This document shows positions 32,961-43,516 of a stretch of DNA of 64,000 bases, in pieces. Source of the DNA: Pyrus communis. Lineage: Eukaryota > Streptophyta > Magnoliopsida > Rosales > Rosaceae. Location of the stretch: the NCBI RefSeq assembly GCF_963583255.1, contig NC_084803.1, forward strand, positions 25,084,428 to 25,148,427, written 5' to 3'. A program made the translations under genes and the position numbers. The notes below the pieces were generated by a model that worked only from the letters and a program-made list of their open reading frames with translations, was not told the origin of the DNA and ran no database searches. Each line of letters opens with the position of its first letter. Within the stretch, counting starts at the first letter, position 1.

Positions 32961-33780
32961 AAATGTTGGACAGGGTTCTTCCAAACGTCAATTTCTTGCA
33001 TATGGTTAAATTGAAGATGAATGACCAATTAATTTACACCAAGGTTATTGAACAAATACAACCACAACAAAAAGACACAAGTAATCATGACAAGAGCAAG
33101 ATTTGCATTCATATAAGAAAAAGAAACATACCTTTGATTTTCAATGCATCCAGCAATCAACATTGTCTTCATCATACCATCAAATATCATCAAAGTTTCA
33201 GCACTGAGGATCATTTCAATGAAATGAGGAGCATTGGAATTTTTAGTGGAGACTCCCATTTGAGACATCATATAGTGCATTCCTATGTTGCAAGATTCAC
33301 AAATAACATTTAGAGAAGTAGAGATGTGGCAGCCCCCTTACGACTATTAGATTATCAGGTTTGTTGTTCCAATTTGACCATTCACTAACTTTAGGAAAAA
33401 CAAGACTGTAACAATTGTCCTTTGATCTTGGAATAACCAGCAAGTTCATTCCATTTTGTTTTTCAATAACGTTGCAACATTTCTTGGAGAAACACACTTT
33501 ATCAGTAACATCATATCAAAGCTGGCCGATGCTAAGAAAGCTTGTTGTCAAAGTAACCACATAATAGATATTTTCAAGCTAAGGGAAGACCAGGAATCTT
33601 GACTACCCCATTTCCAGCAATTTGAGCCATGTAACCTTCACCAAAACTCAATCTCATCGCCATTAACAAGTGTAAAAAATGGAAAGACATCTTTTTCACC
33701 ATTCATAAGACAGTAACACTCACTATCAAGGTACCAAACATTTGGTTTTAGGACGTAAATAGCACATTGAGCGACCAAAA
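32961..33780 (-). pseudogene. Copia protease and pre-integrase region
   Basis: At about 33690-33750 the minus strand reads WYLDSECYCLMNGEKDVFPF, matching the copia protease start WxLDSG-CS-HMTG with substitutions that remove the DSG active site. Segment 33297-33497 (DKVCFSKKCCNVIEK upstream, then NCYSLVF) is the strand-rich region before integrase. Segment 33029-33280 continues on the same strand but is not recognisable. Integrase and RT do not follow, so the pol gene was cut away here. Confidence 0.7.
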
Positions 33781-33924
33781 ATTTATCAGAAAGTCTTCAA
33801 AAATGACTTAGACGAGACTTGATATTGCCAAAGCTAGAAGAATCAACAAATTGAGCCATTTTGTTGACTTTCATGGTTAGTCTATCAACTTGATTCTTCA
33901 AGTCATTCTTCCTTTCTGAGGAAC

Positions 33925-35411
33925 GTTTTCAGCACTTAGATCGAATATGATCAAGTTCACCACAATGATGACATGTGGGAATAGGTCTTGTCTTTGAAGA
34001 AGTACTAACAATAGGAGTCATAGGCAAATATTCCTCCATAATCTATGTGTTTGTGCCCATGAAACATGAACCACTTTCCACAAAACCAAGATTATTCTTG
34101 GCACCACATAGACTTCCAACACTTCGCATTTTGTCGGATCATTTAGCACCAATAATCAAATAATCCACTTTGTACATAGCCTCAAATAATTCAATCGATA
34201 GCTTCAAGTTGACTTCATGGTACATTTCATTGTTGGCCTTCAACACATGAACTTGTTGTAGTAGTTTTTGTTGAGATATCATCAATTCCTGAACTTAAGC
34301 TTTAAGAGAATTAGTAAGATCATTTTTTTCTTCTTCATCATCACAGATAAGAGCCCTTTCGTTCAGTCCATGGAGCTGAGCACCAAGAAAAGTAACTTTC
34401 TCCCTCAGTTCCGTTATGACTAGTAAGAGATACTCAACCTCTTTTTGTAGCTCAAAAACCTGCTTGGTTAGCTCAGCATTGTCCAATTTTACAACACAAG
34501 TCATATCAAAAAGAGAGTCACACATGACAGACAAATCTGATGCGATATTTCTTCAATAACATTCAACACAAGTTCATCATCACTATGAGACACCTCTTCA
34601 ACTAAGGTAACAAAGGCAATGGCTTTCTTCTCATCATCTGATGACCTGTCAGAACAAACAGATTCTTCACTCTTGTTTTCACATCAGGTATCCAACATTG
34701 CTTTGTCACGTTTTAGATTTGGTTTCCTGTTGTTTGCATATTTAGCAACCCGATGTCTAATACCACCTCAAGAAAAACAAGGTTTATGTTCACTAGTAGA
34801 AGGTTTGTCCATACAACTGATAATTCTGCCTTGCTTCTTACCAAAAGTGAAATTCCCTTAAGGTTGAAACATAAAATCTTTTGAAAACTCTCCAGCCTTT
34901 TTGACATCCCTTTCTTTGTTCTTGAGAGTCATTCTAAATTGTTTAACAAATGAAGCTAGATTATCTTTAGAAGATTGATAAGATGATCCCTTGGTGACCA
35001 TAGCTTCTTGAACACTTTGAAAGGCAACATCCTTCCTTCTTTTTGAATCTTCTTCTTCCATGTCAAGTTTTTCTTGTAGCCTTCATGAATGATTCTAAGT
35101 TTATCCCATGCAAGCCTTGCCGTCATACAATATCAAATGTAGCCAAATTGAGTTAGTGAGATGGCAGTGACAAGAACATTTCTTGATCATCTATTAGCCA
35201 TAGCCGATGTGACTTCACTTAAGGTCCAATCACACTTTGCTTTTACCATAGATTCACCATCCATAATCCATGAGAGAGCCTTCCATTTAATGGTGAGGTA
35301 ATCAACTGCATTTGAATCTTGCGTCTTTAAAAAGATTTGAAACTTTTCACACCAAGCAGCATAGTCTATTCCTTTATATTCCACCAAATACCAGTAACTC
35401 CCAGAGAACAC
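33925..35411 (-). pseudogene. Copia (SIRE-like) gag with zinc knuckle
   Basis: The region begins near 35411 with YWYLVEYKGIDYAAWCEKFQ, the Trp-centred start of copia gag (UBN2 family). It continues with AWDKLRIIHEG and the segment 34858-35061 (KRRKDVAFQSVQEAMVTKG). A heptad-like segment at 34295-34534 (ELQKEVEYLLLVITELREKV) suggests the long coiled-coil tail typical of SIRE gags. A zinc knuckle C-HHC-GELDHIRSKC lies at about 33930-33970. Gag forms the particle and binds RNA. Stops and frameshifts separate all blocks. Confidence 0.8.
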
Positions 35412-35431
35412 TCTATGTATATCTAGAGCAA

Positions 35432-35446
35432 GGCTCTACTACCAAT
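35432..35446 (-). other. Copia primer-binding site
   Basis: Minus strand ATTGGTAGTAGAGCC directly follows the LTR end CTTTCA. It resembles TGGTATCAGAGC, the complement of the initiator methionine tRNA, with changes. Confidence 0.7.
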
Positions 35447-36981
35447 TGAAAGTAGGTACTAGGTGGAATATCCTGCAAATAAAAATTAACTTTGCACATT
35501 AGACTAGTCAAACTAGTCAACTAGTTACAAGTTAGTCAGTGATATAAAAGTCCAATTGTAAGAACAAAACATAATTGACCAATACGTTCAACTAATCAGA
35601 GTCTGCTTAGATTAGTTTCACAACAATAATTCCTAAGCTTGAACACATTTACATATCGGTTCATTATGCAAACAGCAATAACAAAGCAATTATGAATTTT
35701 AGTAAGCTGGATTGACTAGTCAAGGTCACCAGTCAACTAAGTACAGATTCGTCAGTAAATCAAACGCAAATCTACAAATCAAACTTAGTTCACTACGAGT
35801 TATCTTAGTCAACAACAAATCAGTTCATTGCTCATAATAATACAGTGCAAACTTAGTATCTAACACATATCAAATAACAATTCATAGGATGCATGAAACA
35901 TATGCAAGTAAATAAGATATGTGGACAAGCTTAAGAAACAAAGAACGCAAGAAGTTTTTGGCTGGAAAAACCCACCTCTGGGTTAAAAAACCGGGGACTC
36001 TCCACTCAGTCCAATCCACTAGTGAAATCAAGATTCTTACAAAGTAACCACACAAGCTCAATTTCTAGATCCCTATCTACGGAGCAGCTTGTACCTTTGT
36101 GCAACCTTGCCTTTCGCAAGATGGACTCTTTCAGTCTTCACGAAGTCGTAGCTCTTCTTGAGCTCTTCACCTTGTGGCACCGAAATCCAATCAACTTATG
36201 CAAATGATATTATGATGAAGATGATGCAAATCTGGATTCGATTGTCTAGTCAGTTTTACCAGTCAAACACTTGAAAGATGACACTCATGCGAATCCAAAA
36301 ATAGGTCAGTTTAAAGATTTGAAACTTGGAAAGCTTGACCACCAAATTGAAAACAAAAAAAAAAAAAAATATATCATGAAGACAATGCTACCCTAATATG
36401 TAGTGATTGGGTGTTTGATGCATGAACAGGGTTTTATGGCCAAGGTTTCAATGAAGAACACATGAGGTAGCTCAAAGCTAAAATCAACTATTTCCTGAAA
36501 ATGTAAAATTTCTAGCCAAACAAATGAGCATATAAAACGAATTTAAGCAAGCAATTTCAAAGATAGGTTTAGAAATATTCAGTGAAAAACCTTAACCATC
36601 AAATCTGCTTGAAGCTCCCTAGGAGATTTGAGATGGAGATGAAAAAAAAGCTCTCAAAAACTTTTCCAATTTCGAACCCCATAAATAAATGAATCCTAGA
36701 TTTAGCTTCTAAAAAGGGTTTAATGTTCAAATAGAAAGGGGACCAGAAAAGCCACGTCTCATGTGCAAAATCAATCTGGAAAGATCTAAGGTTCAAAAAC
36801 CATTTTCGGGAAAAACCTGTTTGATGACCCATGTGTTGTCTTAAAGTGTGTGCCCAGCTCGCGTGAAAGCAACAAAAAGTTTTGAGTAGACAAAACCACT
36901 AGACATAATGAACTAGAAATAATGACATAAACGACATATGAATGAACAAACCTTTGTTGAGAGAAGTTAAGCTCTTGAAAT
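35447..36981 (-). repeat. Copia 5' LTR, outer end truncated
   Basis: The inner end is TGAAAGTAGG (plus strand) beside the primer-binding site. Homology to the left LTR stops abruptly after AGCTCTTGAAATGA at 36981. The A run at 36352-36369 is absent from the other LTR. Confidence 0.85.
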
Positions 36982-36984
36982 GAT

Positions 36985-39320
36985 GGGAACACAATGAGGC
37001 ATCCAGCAGACTCAAGTGTTTAGAAAGAATTTGACCAAATGTAACGTAATTTTGCTAGAGACCCATGAAATGTCCCGTTCCTTGTAAGTGACAGGTTCAC
37101 TTCTTTTTCGAATATAAGTAAGCCGTATAGTATGTGGCCAGTTGTTGTATTTCCATATAATTTACCCTCATGGAAATGCATGGAAAAACCCTTTTCCTTT
37201 TTGACCTTGTTAATTCCTGGACCAAAAATGAGATTTATGTGTATTTGCGTCCATTGGTTGATGAGCTTAAGGAATTGTGGGAAAATGATGTTCAAACCCA
37301 TCATAAGATGAATAGGAGTACATTTAATTTGTGTGCAGCTGTTACGTGGACCATTAACGACTTCCCTGCTTATGAAAATTTATCAGGTCGGAGCACTCAT
37401 GGCAAGTTGGCATGTCCAATGTGCAATAAGGATGGATCTTACACCAAGTTAAGAGGCAAGTATTGTTATATTGGGCACCGTTACTACTTACCTATAAATC
37501 ACTCATGGCATAAAATTACTCAACTCTTTAATGGTTGCCGAGAGATGAGACATCATCCAAGCGAATTCTTAGGTGATGACATACTTGATCAATTTGATTA
37601 CCTTGTACCTCGTACACTTGGTAAACATCTTACTAATAAAGATAAGAAGAGGAAGTGGAATGCCGAAAAATTAAATTAGAGAAGGAATAACATTTTTTTC
37701 GAGTTGAAATACTGGTCCAAATTGAAGATTAGGCAAAATCTGCATGTTATGCATATTGAGAAGAATATATTTGATTGTTTGATAAAGACATTGCTGAATT
37801 CGGGGAAGTCGAAAGATACCCTTAAGGCACAAATGGATTTACAAGACATCAATATTAGGGAAAGTTTGCATTTGAAAGTAAATGCATGAAATATATTGGA
37901 TAAGCCTTTGACTCAATACATGAGTGTAAAGATTTCTTACATTGGTTGAAATCAATCAAATTTCTAGATGGTTATGCGGCAAATATGTCACACAAAGTGA
38001 ATGTGGATGAAAGACATATATTTGGTTTGAAGAGCCACTATTGTCATGTGTTGATGCAACATGTGCTTCCAATGGGAATTCAAAAACATTAGAAAAAACA
38101 TATATATGGTCCAATTGTTGAATTTTCTAATTTCTTCCAACAAATATATGCAAAGACTCTGATTGTTACTGATCTTGATATGTTGGAAGAAGACATTGTC
38201 CTCATATTGTGCAAACTAGATAAAATTTTCCCGCATGCATTCTTCGTTCCCATGGTTCACTTAGCAGTGCACTTACCATGCGAAGCAAAATTGACAGGAC
38301 CAGTTGGATATCGATGGATGTATCATGTAGAAAGGTAAATTACATGATGTTTCCGTTAGTTGCATAAATTTTTCTTTCTACGTACTAACAATTGTTCATT
38401 TATCTAGATTGTTGGGTTCGTACAACAAAATTTGTTCGTAACAGAGCTCGTCTTGAAGGCTCTATTGTGGAAGCACACTTGGCATATGAGTCTTCAACTT
38501 TTTTGCTCAATGTATTTATATGACATTGAGACAGAATTCACCCGATCAGAAAGAAACGATGATGGTAGTGATCCTAATGCATTTTTTTTAGTGTTAGCTC
38601 AAAAAGCACGTCCATTTATTGCTCATGTATTGGTTGAACTTTCAAGGGTAGATATAGAAGTGGCTTATTAGTATATCTTGGACAATTGTGACGAAGTAGA
38701 AGACTTCATAATGTATGTGACAGTAATAGTTGAACATTTATTTAAATATTTATAATTCCACAACTTTCACTTATATTTTATTTATTATGCAGTGAGTATA
38801 TCGAGATTTTGGAAAGAGATAGGCATGCTGGTGTACAAAAGAGGTATAGACAGTTGTTTCCGGAATGGTTTAGGCAACAGGTCACGTCATTTTTTTATCA
38901 AGAGCCTAGGCTGGTTAGTGAAGAGACTTTTTCATTAGCCCAAGATCCAGATCAATGTATTGTCTAATACACAAGTTGTATTGTGAACGACATTTGATAT
39001 TTGGTCAGACATGTTGATCAAAACCGTACATCACAAAACAGTGGGGTAATGACATCAGGGTCGCACTATGGTGAAACATGTAACTTTTATGACATCTTAG
39101 TCAATATCATTAAAGTACAATTTACTAGAGGTTCCAAGGTGATTCTTTTTAAATGTCATTGGTGCAATATAGATACAAGAGGTAAAAAAGTCATACGGGA
39201 TTATTATCTTACATCATTGAATGTAAATAATTGTTGGTACGATGGTGATCCATATGTATTAGCTAAACAAGCGCATCAAGTATTTTACATTGATGAGTTA
39301 AAGTTTGGTCATCTATGAAA
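36985..39320 (+). pseudogene. CACTA TNP2 transposase, carboxyl two-thirds
   Basis: Coding resumes right after the copia LTR with a MRHPADSSVWKEFDQM-type start, in two frames. It passes into the open segment 37170-37679 (YLRPLVDELKELWENDVQTH, TWTINDFPAYENLSGRSTHG, KLACPMCNKDGSY) and 37704-37889 (YWSKLKIRQNLHVMHIEKNI). It continues to LLQ-type DUF4218 text (CHVLMQHVLPMGIQ, IFPHAFFVPMVHLAVHLPCE, GPVGYRWMYHVER). Candidate introns are 38335-38407 and 38713-38792. A DUF4216-like domain follows at 39001-39318 (VILFKCHWCNIDTRGKKVIR, FYIDELKFG). TNP2 is the enzyme that cuts and joins element ends. Stops and frameshifts inactivate it. The exons before MRHPADS are missing. Confidence 0.9.
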
Positions 39321-39339
39321 GTCATGTAAAGGATTCAAC

Positions 39340-39660
39340 ACAAACACATTTGGGATGTTCATGAGAAAGATGACAATGACACTGACGAAGACGATGATCA
39401 GTATGTTGATGAAACTGAAAGTTCTATAAGACCGGTTCATAATGACGATGAAGTTGATATATCATTATGTAGAGATGATGTTGATCCAAAATCTTTTGAT
39501 ATTAAAGACAAGGAGGTTTGAAGAATGCTAGGGCTACAAAGGGATGGGGAGGAGGAGGAAGAAATGGATGAGAAAGAGAAGGAAGAAAATATGAGGAAGA
39601 TGAGGAGGACGATGAGGAGGAGAATATTGCAACGTATGATACTAATGATGATTATAATTA
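39340..39660 (+). pseudogene. Acidic tail of the CACTA transposase
   Basis: The reading after the DUF4216-like block gives DDNDTDEDDDQYVDETESSI and, in a second frame, a Glu/Asp/Lys-rich stretch (GAGGAGGAGG-type DNA at 39550-39620). Acidic C-termini are usual for this protein family. Confidence 0.6.
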
Positions 39661-39702
39661 ATGACTATGGTTAGATCTGTGCATTATAAGCTAATGTTCC
39701 TA

Positions 39703-40190
39703 TCCTACAATGGTAAATCTATTTGCTTATAGTTTTACAAATAGTTGTTATACTTATAATGATTTGTATATATTAACATTTTGGTTGTGACATTTACTTT
39801 TTTGTTTCATATTTAGATGGCAACTTCTATACAGCGTGAAAAAAGGATGAAGCGGGTGAAGGATCCCTTACCTCCTCCTCCAAATGATGCACTTGTACCG
39901 CCACCACCTCCTCCACCACCACCGCTGCTGCCACCACCTTCTTCATATCCTACAATAGTAAATCTATTTGCTTATAATTTTACATATAGTTATTATGCTT
40001 ATAATAGTTTGTATATATTAACATTTTGATTGTGTTATTTACTTTTCTATTTCATATTTAGATGACAACTTCTACATAGGGAGGAAAGAGGGTGAAGCGG
40101 GTGAGGGATCTCTTACCTCCTCCAAATGATGCACTTAGACTGCCGCCACCTCCTCCATCACCACCTGCACCTCCCCTAGCACACACTAAC
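39703..40190 (+). repeat. Tandem duplication of a proline-rich exon with its leader
   Basis: A unit of 245 bases (39703-39947) is repeated at 39948-40190. Each copy contains an intron-like T-rich segment ending TTTCATATTTAG, then ATG and an exon encoding a Lys/Arg-rich start and a Pro run (PPPP, 39868-39940). The second copy has a stop (TAG) six codons after its ATG. Confidence 0.85.
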
Positions 40191-40860
40191 CTAGGTAAGA
40201 AAGGCTAGTTACAATTATTTACTTTTTGCTTATTAATGTAGCTTTAAACAACTCATTACATTAATTAGAGATACATATATTTTTCTAGAGATAGATTTTG
40301 ACCTTAATGTAAAAAAGATGACATGTGGAAAGTCATGTGGGAAAGGCATCCAAGATATTTCGAAGGCTAATAACGGGCAGAAGATGCCAGTCATCTTTGG
40401 TTTCAAACATCAAGTTCCAAGTGATCCGGTAGCGTCAAGTTTTTTCACGTTCGAGGTAGGGAATATTGTTCGAACTTATTCACCAGTGTGCTATGAGAGA
40501 TGGATGAAGGTCCCAGCTTTATATAAGAAAGAATTGCGAAAGAAGTTGCGGGCGAGTTTTAATTTAATTCAATTTAGTAATTGTAGTTTCAAGCACTCAC
40601 TTGCATATATTTATGTTGATAATAGGTATTATTTGTTGTGGACCTATATCATCCAAAGATGCTTGAATATGGTGTAAAGAAAATGGCAAACTTGTACTCT
40701 CAATTTAGGCACCGGTTGCATCGGCACCACTTGTCATGTGGAACACCTGCGAGAGGACGAGCTAAGCTTCTAAATGATCTGATATGGAATGGGAGACCAA
40801 AGAGTCATTGAGACTGGTTATGTGATAATGTTTACCCTGCTACACTCTTTTTGGTATGTA
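39817..40860 (+). pseudogene. CACTA second gene, Transposase_24/TNPA-like
   Basis: The duplicated Pro-rich exon is followed by an intron-like gap. Segment 40318-40677 carries KANNGQKMPVIFGFKHQVPS, FFTFEVGNIVRTYSPVCYER and WMKVPALYKKELRKKLRASF. The pattern (NGQKLP..., VG-IVR-PL-...W--VP---K) is that of plant Transposase_24/PttA proteins linked with En/Spm elements. The reading continues in other frames to DWLCDNVYPATLF at about 40815-40853. It is thought to bind subterminal repeats. Frameshifts disrupt it. Confidence 0.8.
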
Positions 40861-40916
40861 TTCTATACAGTCTTTTCTAGTATAAGTCCAAGTTAGATAC
40901 CAATTTTTTATTATAT

Positions 40917-41150
40917 TGTGACAACCAATTCCTAATTTTATGATTTAATTAATTTTAAATGAGTGAATTGATGAAAATGTCCCTAGAGATGAGTTTGCTG
41001 ACTTTTCATTGACTGTCATTTCGTGACGTGTACGAGTTATTATTTTATTGTATTTTTGAAGCACTCGACGGTATGATGCGCAAGCGGAATCGAATTCGGA
41101 GTTACGATGAACATTCTGTGGAAATACGAACGTACGTGAGGGTACTTTAA
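40917..41150 (+). repeat. Probable gypsy LTR fragment
   Basis: TGTGACAACCAATTCC, GATGAAAATGTCCCTAGAGA and CACTCGACGGTATGATGCGC are text typical of chromovirus-type LTRs, but no partner copy is in the window. It ends against a copia LTR fragment. Confidence is limited. Confidence 0.4.
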
Positions 41151-41323
41151 TTCTTATTAGAGATGTAATCCTATTAGGGTAAGGATTCTACCTATCCTAC
41201 TACTATAAATAAAGGCATAAGGGGGTGATACAATACACACCTCATAATTACATATTTCTCTGTTGCTGCTGGCCCCTCTCCCTCTCTATCCTTTATACAG
41301 TTTAGTCAAATAAGCCTACAACA
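41151..41323 (+). repeat. Copia LTR fragment, inverse to the 51444-59515 family
   Basis: This is the reverse complement of the LTRs at 51444-51708 and 59248-59515, lacking about 90 bases of the start, and it ends CCTACAACA. It keeps the promoter-like TATAAAT at 41205-41211. Confidence 0.85.
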
Positions 41324-42779
41324 GTTCCAATCCTTTAATAAACGTTCCAATCCTTTAACAAACAATGTAAATTATTCAACAAATGATACACCTAGATATT
41401 GTTTCGACATGCGCAGCCTCCCACATGGAGGAGAGATGCTACAGGCCACACTTTTGAAGTTCGGCATTTGAGTGAGACATGTTATAACGTCCAATGAAGG
41501 GCCAACAAAGGATAGCAAGACACTGTCCAACATAATCGATGATTTTACCCATTAGACCTTTTTACACAATTAACTGGTTAGCCTTCTACAACTTCCACAG
41601 TTTCAAGATTGTTAGTTGGACATGCATTACGTAGTCTAAGTACAATAGCACCAACTGGTTGATTGTTAAGGACAGAACAGAACTGAAGTTGGAATAAAGG
41701 GATTCAATTAAAAAAGAATGGAAACGTCAAGCTCTTACAAAGTAGTAGCATCAATTCCTTTTTTAGTTTTGGTTTATGACGTTTTTTGGATATCAGAATA
41801 ATTCTACAACTGCAGGAGAGAATCCACAACCAACCAAAATATTTCAAAACAAGTCTTACGGTTCTTTAGAATAAATATGGTTTTTTAATATATTCTTGTC
41901 AGCCTAGACAAATCTCCTTCAAAGCTCCAAATTTGATCGACTAAATTTTCAATCAAGTTGGCCATACATGCCCTACCAAGTACCAACTATCAAGAACCGA
42001 AAGAAGATCCTTAATATTGCACATGCATGGTTCTTGAGTCCAATGCTGCCAACTCATGATGTCAACAATGTATAAATTAAAAGACATATTCATTGAGTAT
42101 TTTTATGCTGAAGTGATTGGAAAAAGAAAGCACACTTATTGATCACGTGGGCTTACTTGTGGTTGAGAAACCCTAATGCTAGCTTTGTGAACTACGCGCG
42201 TGCAAAAAGTTCGGTATATATCAATATTCATATCTGATATGGTCATAGTAAGATAGATCGTAAGAGGTTGATTAACAGAGAAAAATAAAAAAATAAAAAA
42301 AATAAAAAAAAATAAAAAAATAAAGGAAAGAAGAAGAAGATATAGCAGGTCCTTTTTAATAACGATAAATTTTTATTTTTTCTATTTCTATAAAGAGAGA
42401 AGGGAGATTTGAAACACATTTCAACATAGTTTGTACCATATTATAATATTAACTTGTCACATTATCGATCACATCTGTCAGAGAAAACATGAGAACTACT
42501 AATCTATATTGCTTCATATTACTGTGCAAAAGATGTCATGAGCATGGTGCACATGCATGTAACATTACTATTGTTCTATTTGGATTTATTTTATTTTATA
42601 TCGAAGTTCAAGTGACATAAGGTAAAAAGGATATGCTAGATCTGAGGACCCAGATTAATTTTGAGTGTAAAAGGGGTCAATTAATGTTCTTCATTTCCTA
42701 ACGTAATATATGGGATCGAAATAGGGATCTTGGACAAAATCTTATTGCAGCCGTAGTAATTGAGCTGGCCTTTGACAAA
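41324..42779. other. Gene-free interval
   Basis: No coding block is recognised. TTCCAATCCTTTAAYAAAC occurs twice in succession (41325-41362). An (A)nT tract lies at 42281-42323. Confidence 0.5.
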
Positions 42780-43024
42780 AGACAATGTGGTAGTTTGAAG
42801 TAACTACTACGAGCATATCTGGTGGTAATTACGATATTCCATCACGAATATAAATGTCCATTGTAGATTATTCACTTTTAACAACAGACCAAATTTTGAC
42901 CGTGATGGATTAATGTTATCTACCACGAGTTAAACTTGATTGTGGTAATTGAATAGTTTTTAGCACGAGTTATATATGCCCGTGATAGAATTGATGTGTT
43001 AGATGAACTGTTTTGTTCTAGTGA
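42780..43024 (-). mobile_element. CACTA-like right terminus of an unrelated family
   Basis: The right end TTTTGTTCTAGTG gives CACTAGAACAAAACAG on the complement. Subterminal words CCGTGATGG, CCACGAGTTAAACTTG, GCACGAGTTATATATG and CCGTGATAG repeat at 20-50 base spacing. They differ from the GTGATG words of the left end at 27670, so this is another family. The partner left end is not in the window. Confidence 0.65.
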
Positions 43025-43516
43025 AAGAAGAAAACTGTGTAATATGGGAATTAGAAAGACCCCTCTCAGTGAATATATACATATATAATAAATATATAAA
43101 ATATGCTTAATTATTCTGATATGTAGAGAGATATTGTAGTTCTTTGTTTTTTAAGTCAAAGGGATATGTAGTTCTTGATCAAATGCAATTTGTGTAATAT
43201 GCTGGAACCGCATCGATACTATAGTGATATACAATTCAAAGCATTATGCATGATATGACGACGATGCTTTAACAAGCACGTTGAAAATATAGGTCAGCCA
43301 AGAAAACCAGATTCTCATTATTCTGTTGATTACCTAAACTTGAACGAACGATCATGCTTAAAGGTCAAAAGGAGAATACTCGATGCTTCAGCAAGCATCA
43401 AGTACTAGATCGGAAATATTAGTAATTTCCAAAGCGATGGAAATTGGAAAATAAAATAAAAAATAGAAAATGGAGATAGAATCATAGAATATTGAAGGAG
43501 ATATGAAGATTATGTG
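43025..43516. other. Gene-free interval
   Basis: AT-rich, with a TA-rich patch at 43074-43095 and nothing recognisable. The minus-strand frame 43388-43606 has no family features. Confidence 0.5.

Larger units (their letters stand above)
29312..36981 (-). mobile_element. SIRE-like Ty1/copia element, both outer LTR ends missing
   Basis: The left LTR (29312-30511) and right LTR (35447-36981) share a core. The left copy lacks the 412 bases matching 35447-35858, and the right copy lacks about 130 bases matching 30382-30511. Gag and the start of pol read on the minus strand between them. A polypurine tract (AAAGGGGGAGA on the minus strand, 30513-30523) and a primer-binding site next to the right LTR confirm the direction. 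The element lacks most of integrase and all of RT. It interrupts the CACTA TNP2 gene at 36982. Confidence 0.85.
27670..40916 (+). mobile_element. CACTA (En/Spm-type) transposon, right end not found
   Basis: The left terminus CACTACAAGAAAACATGG at 27670 is a canonical CACTA end. It is followed by dense subterminal motifs (GTGATG and CATCAC, in both orientations) up to about 27900. Plus-strand TNP2 transposase exons begin at 36985, and a second transposon gene ends about 40860. A SIRE-like copia element (29312-36981) sits inside. The matching right terminus (CTTGTAGTG) is not in the window, so the element is truncated near 40916, where an LTR fragment begins. Confidence 0.8.

Noticed and set aside
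32665..33313. Plus-strand open frames in the copia region
   Set aside because: Recognisable copia protease and gag text is on the minus strand; these are mirror readings or noncoding.
37020..37304. 94-codon minus-strand open frame
   Set aside because: It overlaps the plus-strand TNP2 sequence, which has clear family blocks.
27670..43024. One 15.4-kb CACTA element spanning both ends
   Set aside because: Terminal and subterminal repeats at the two ends differ.
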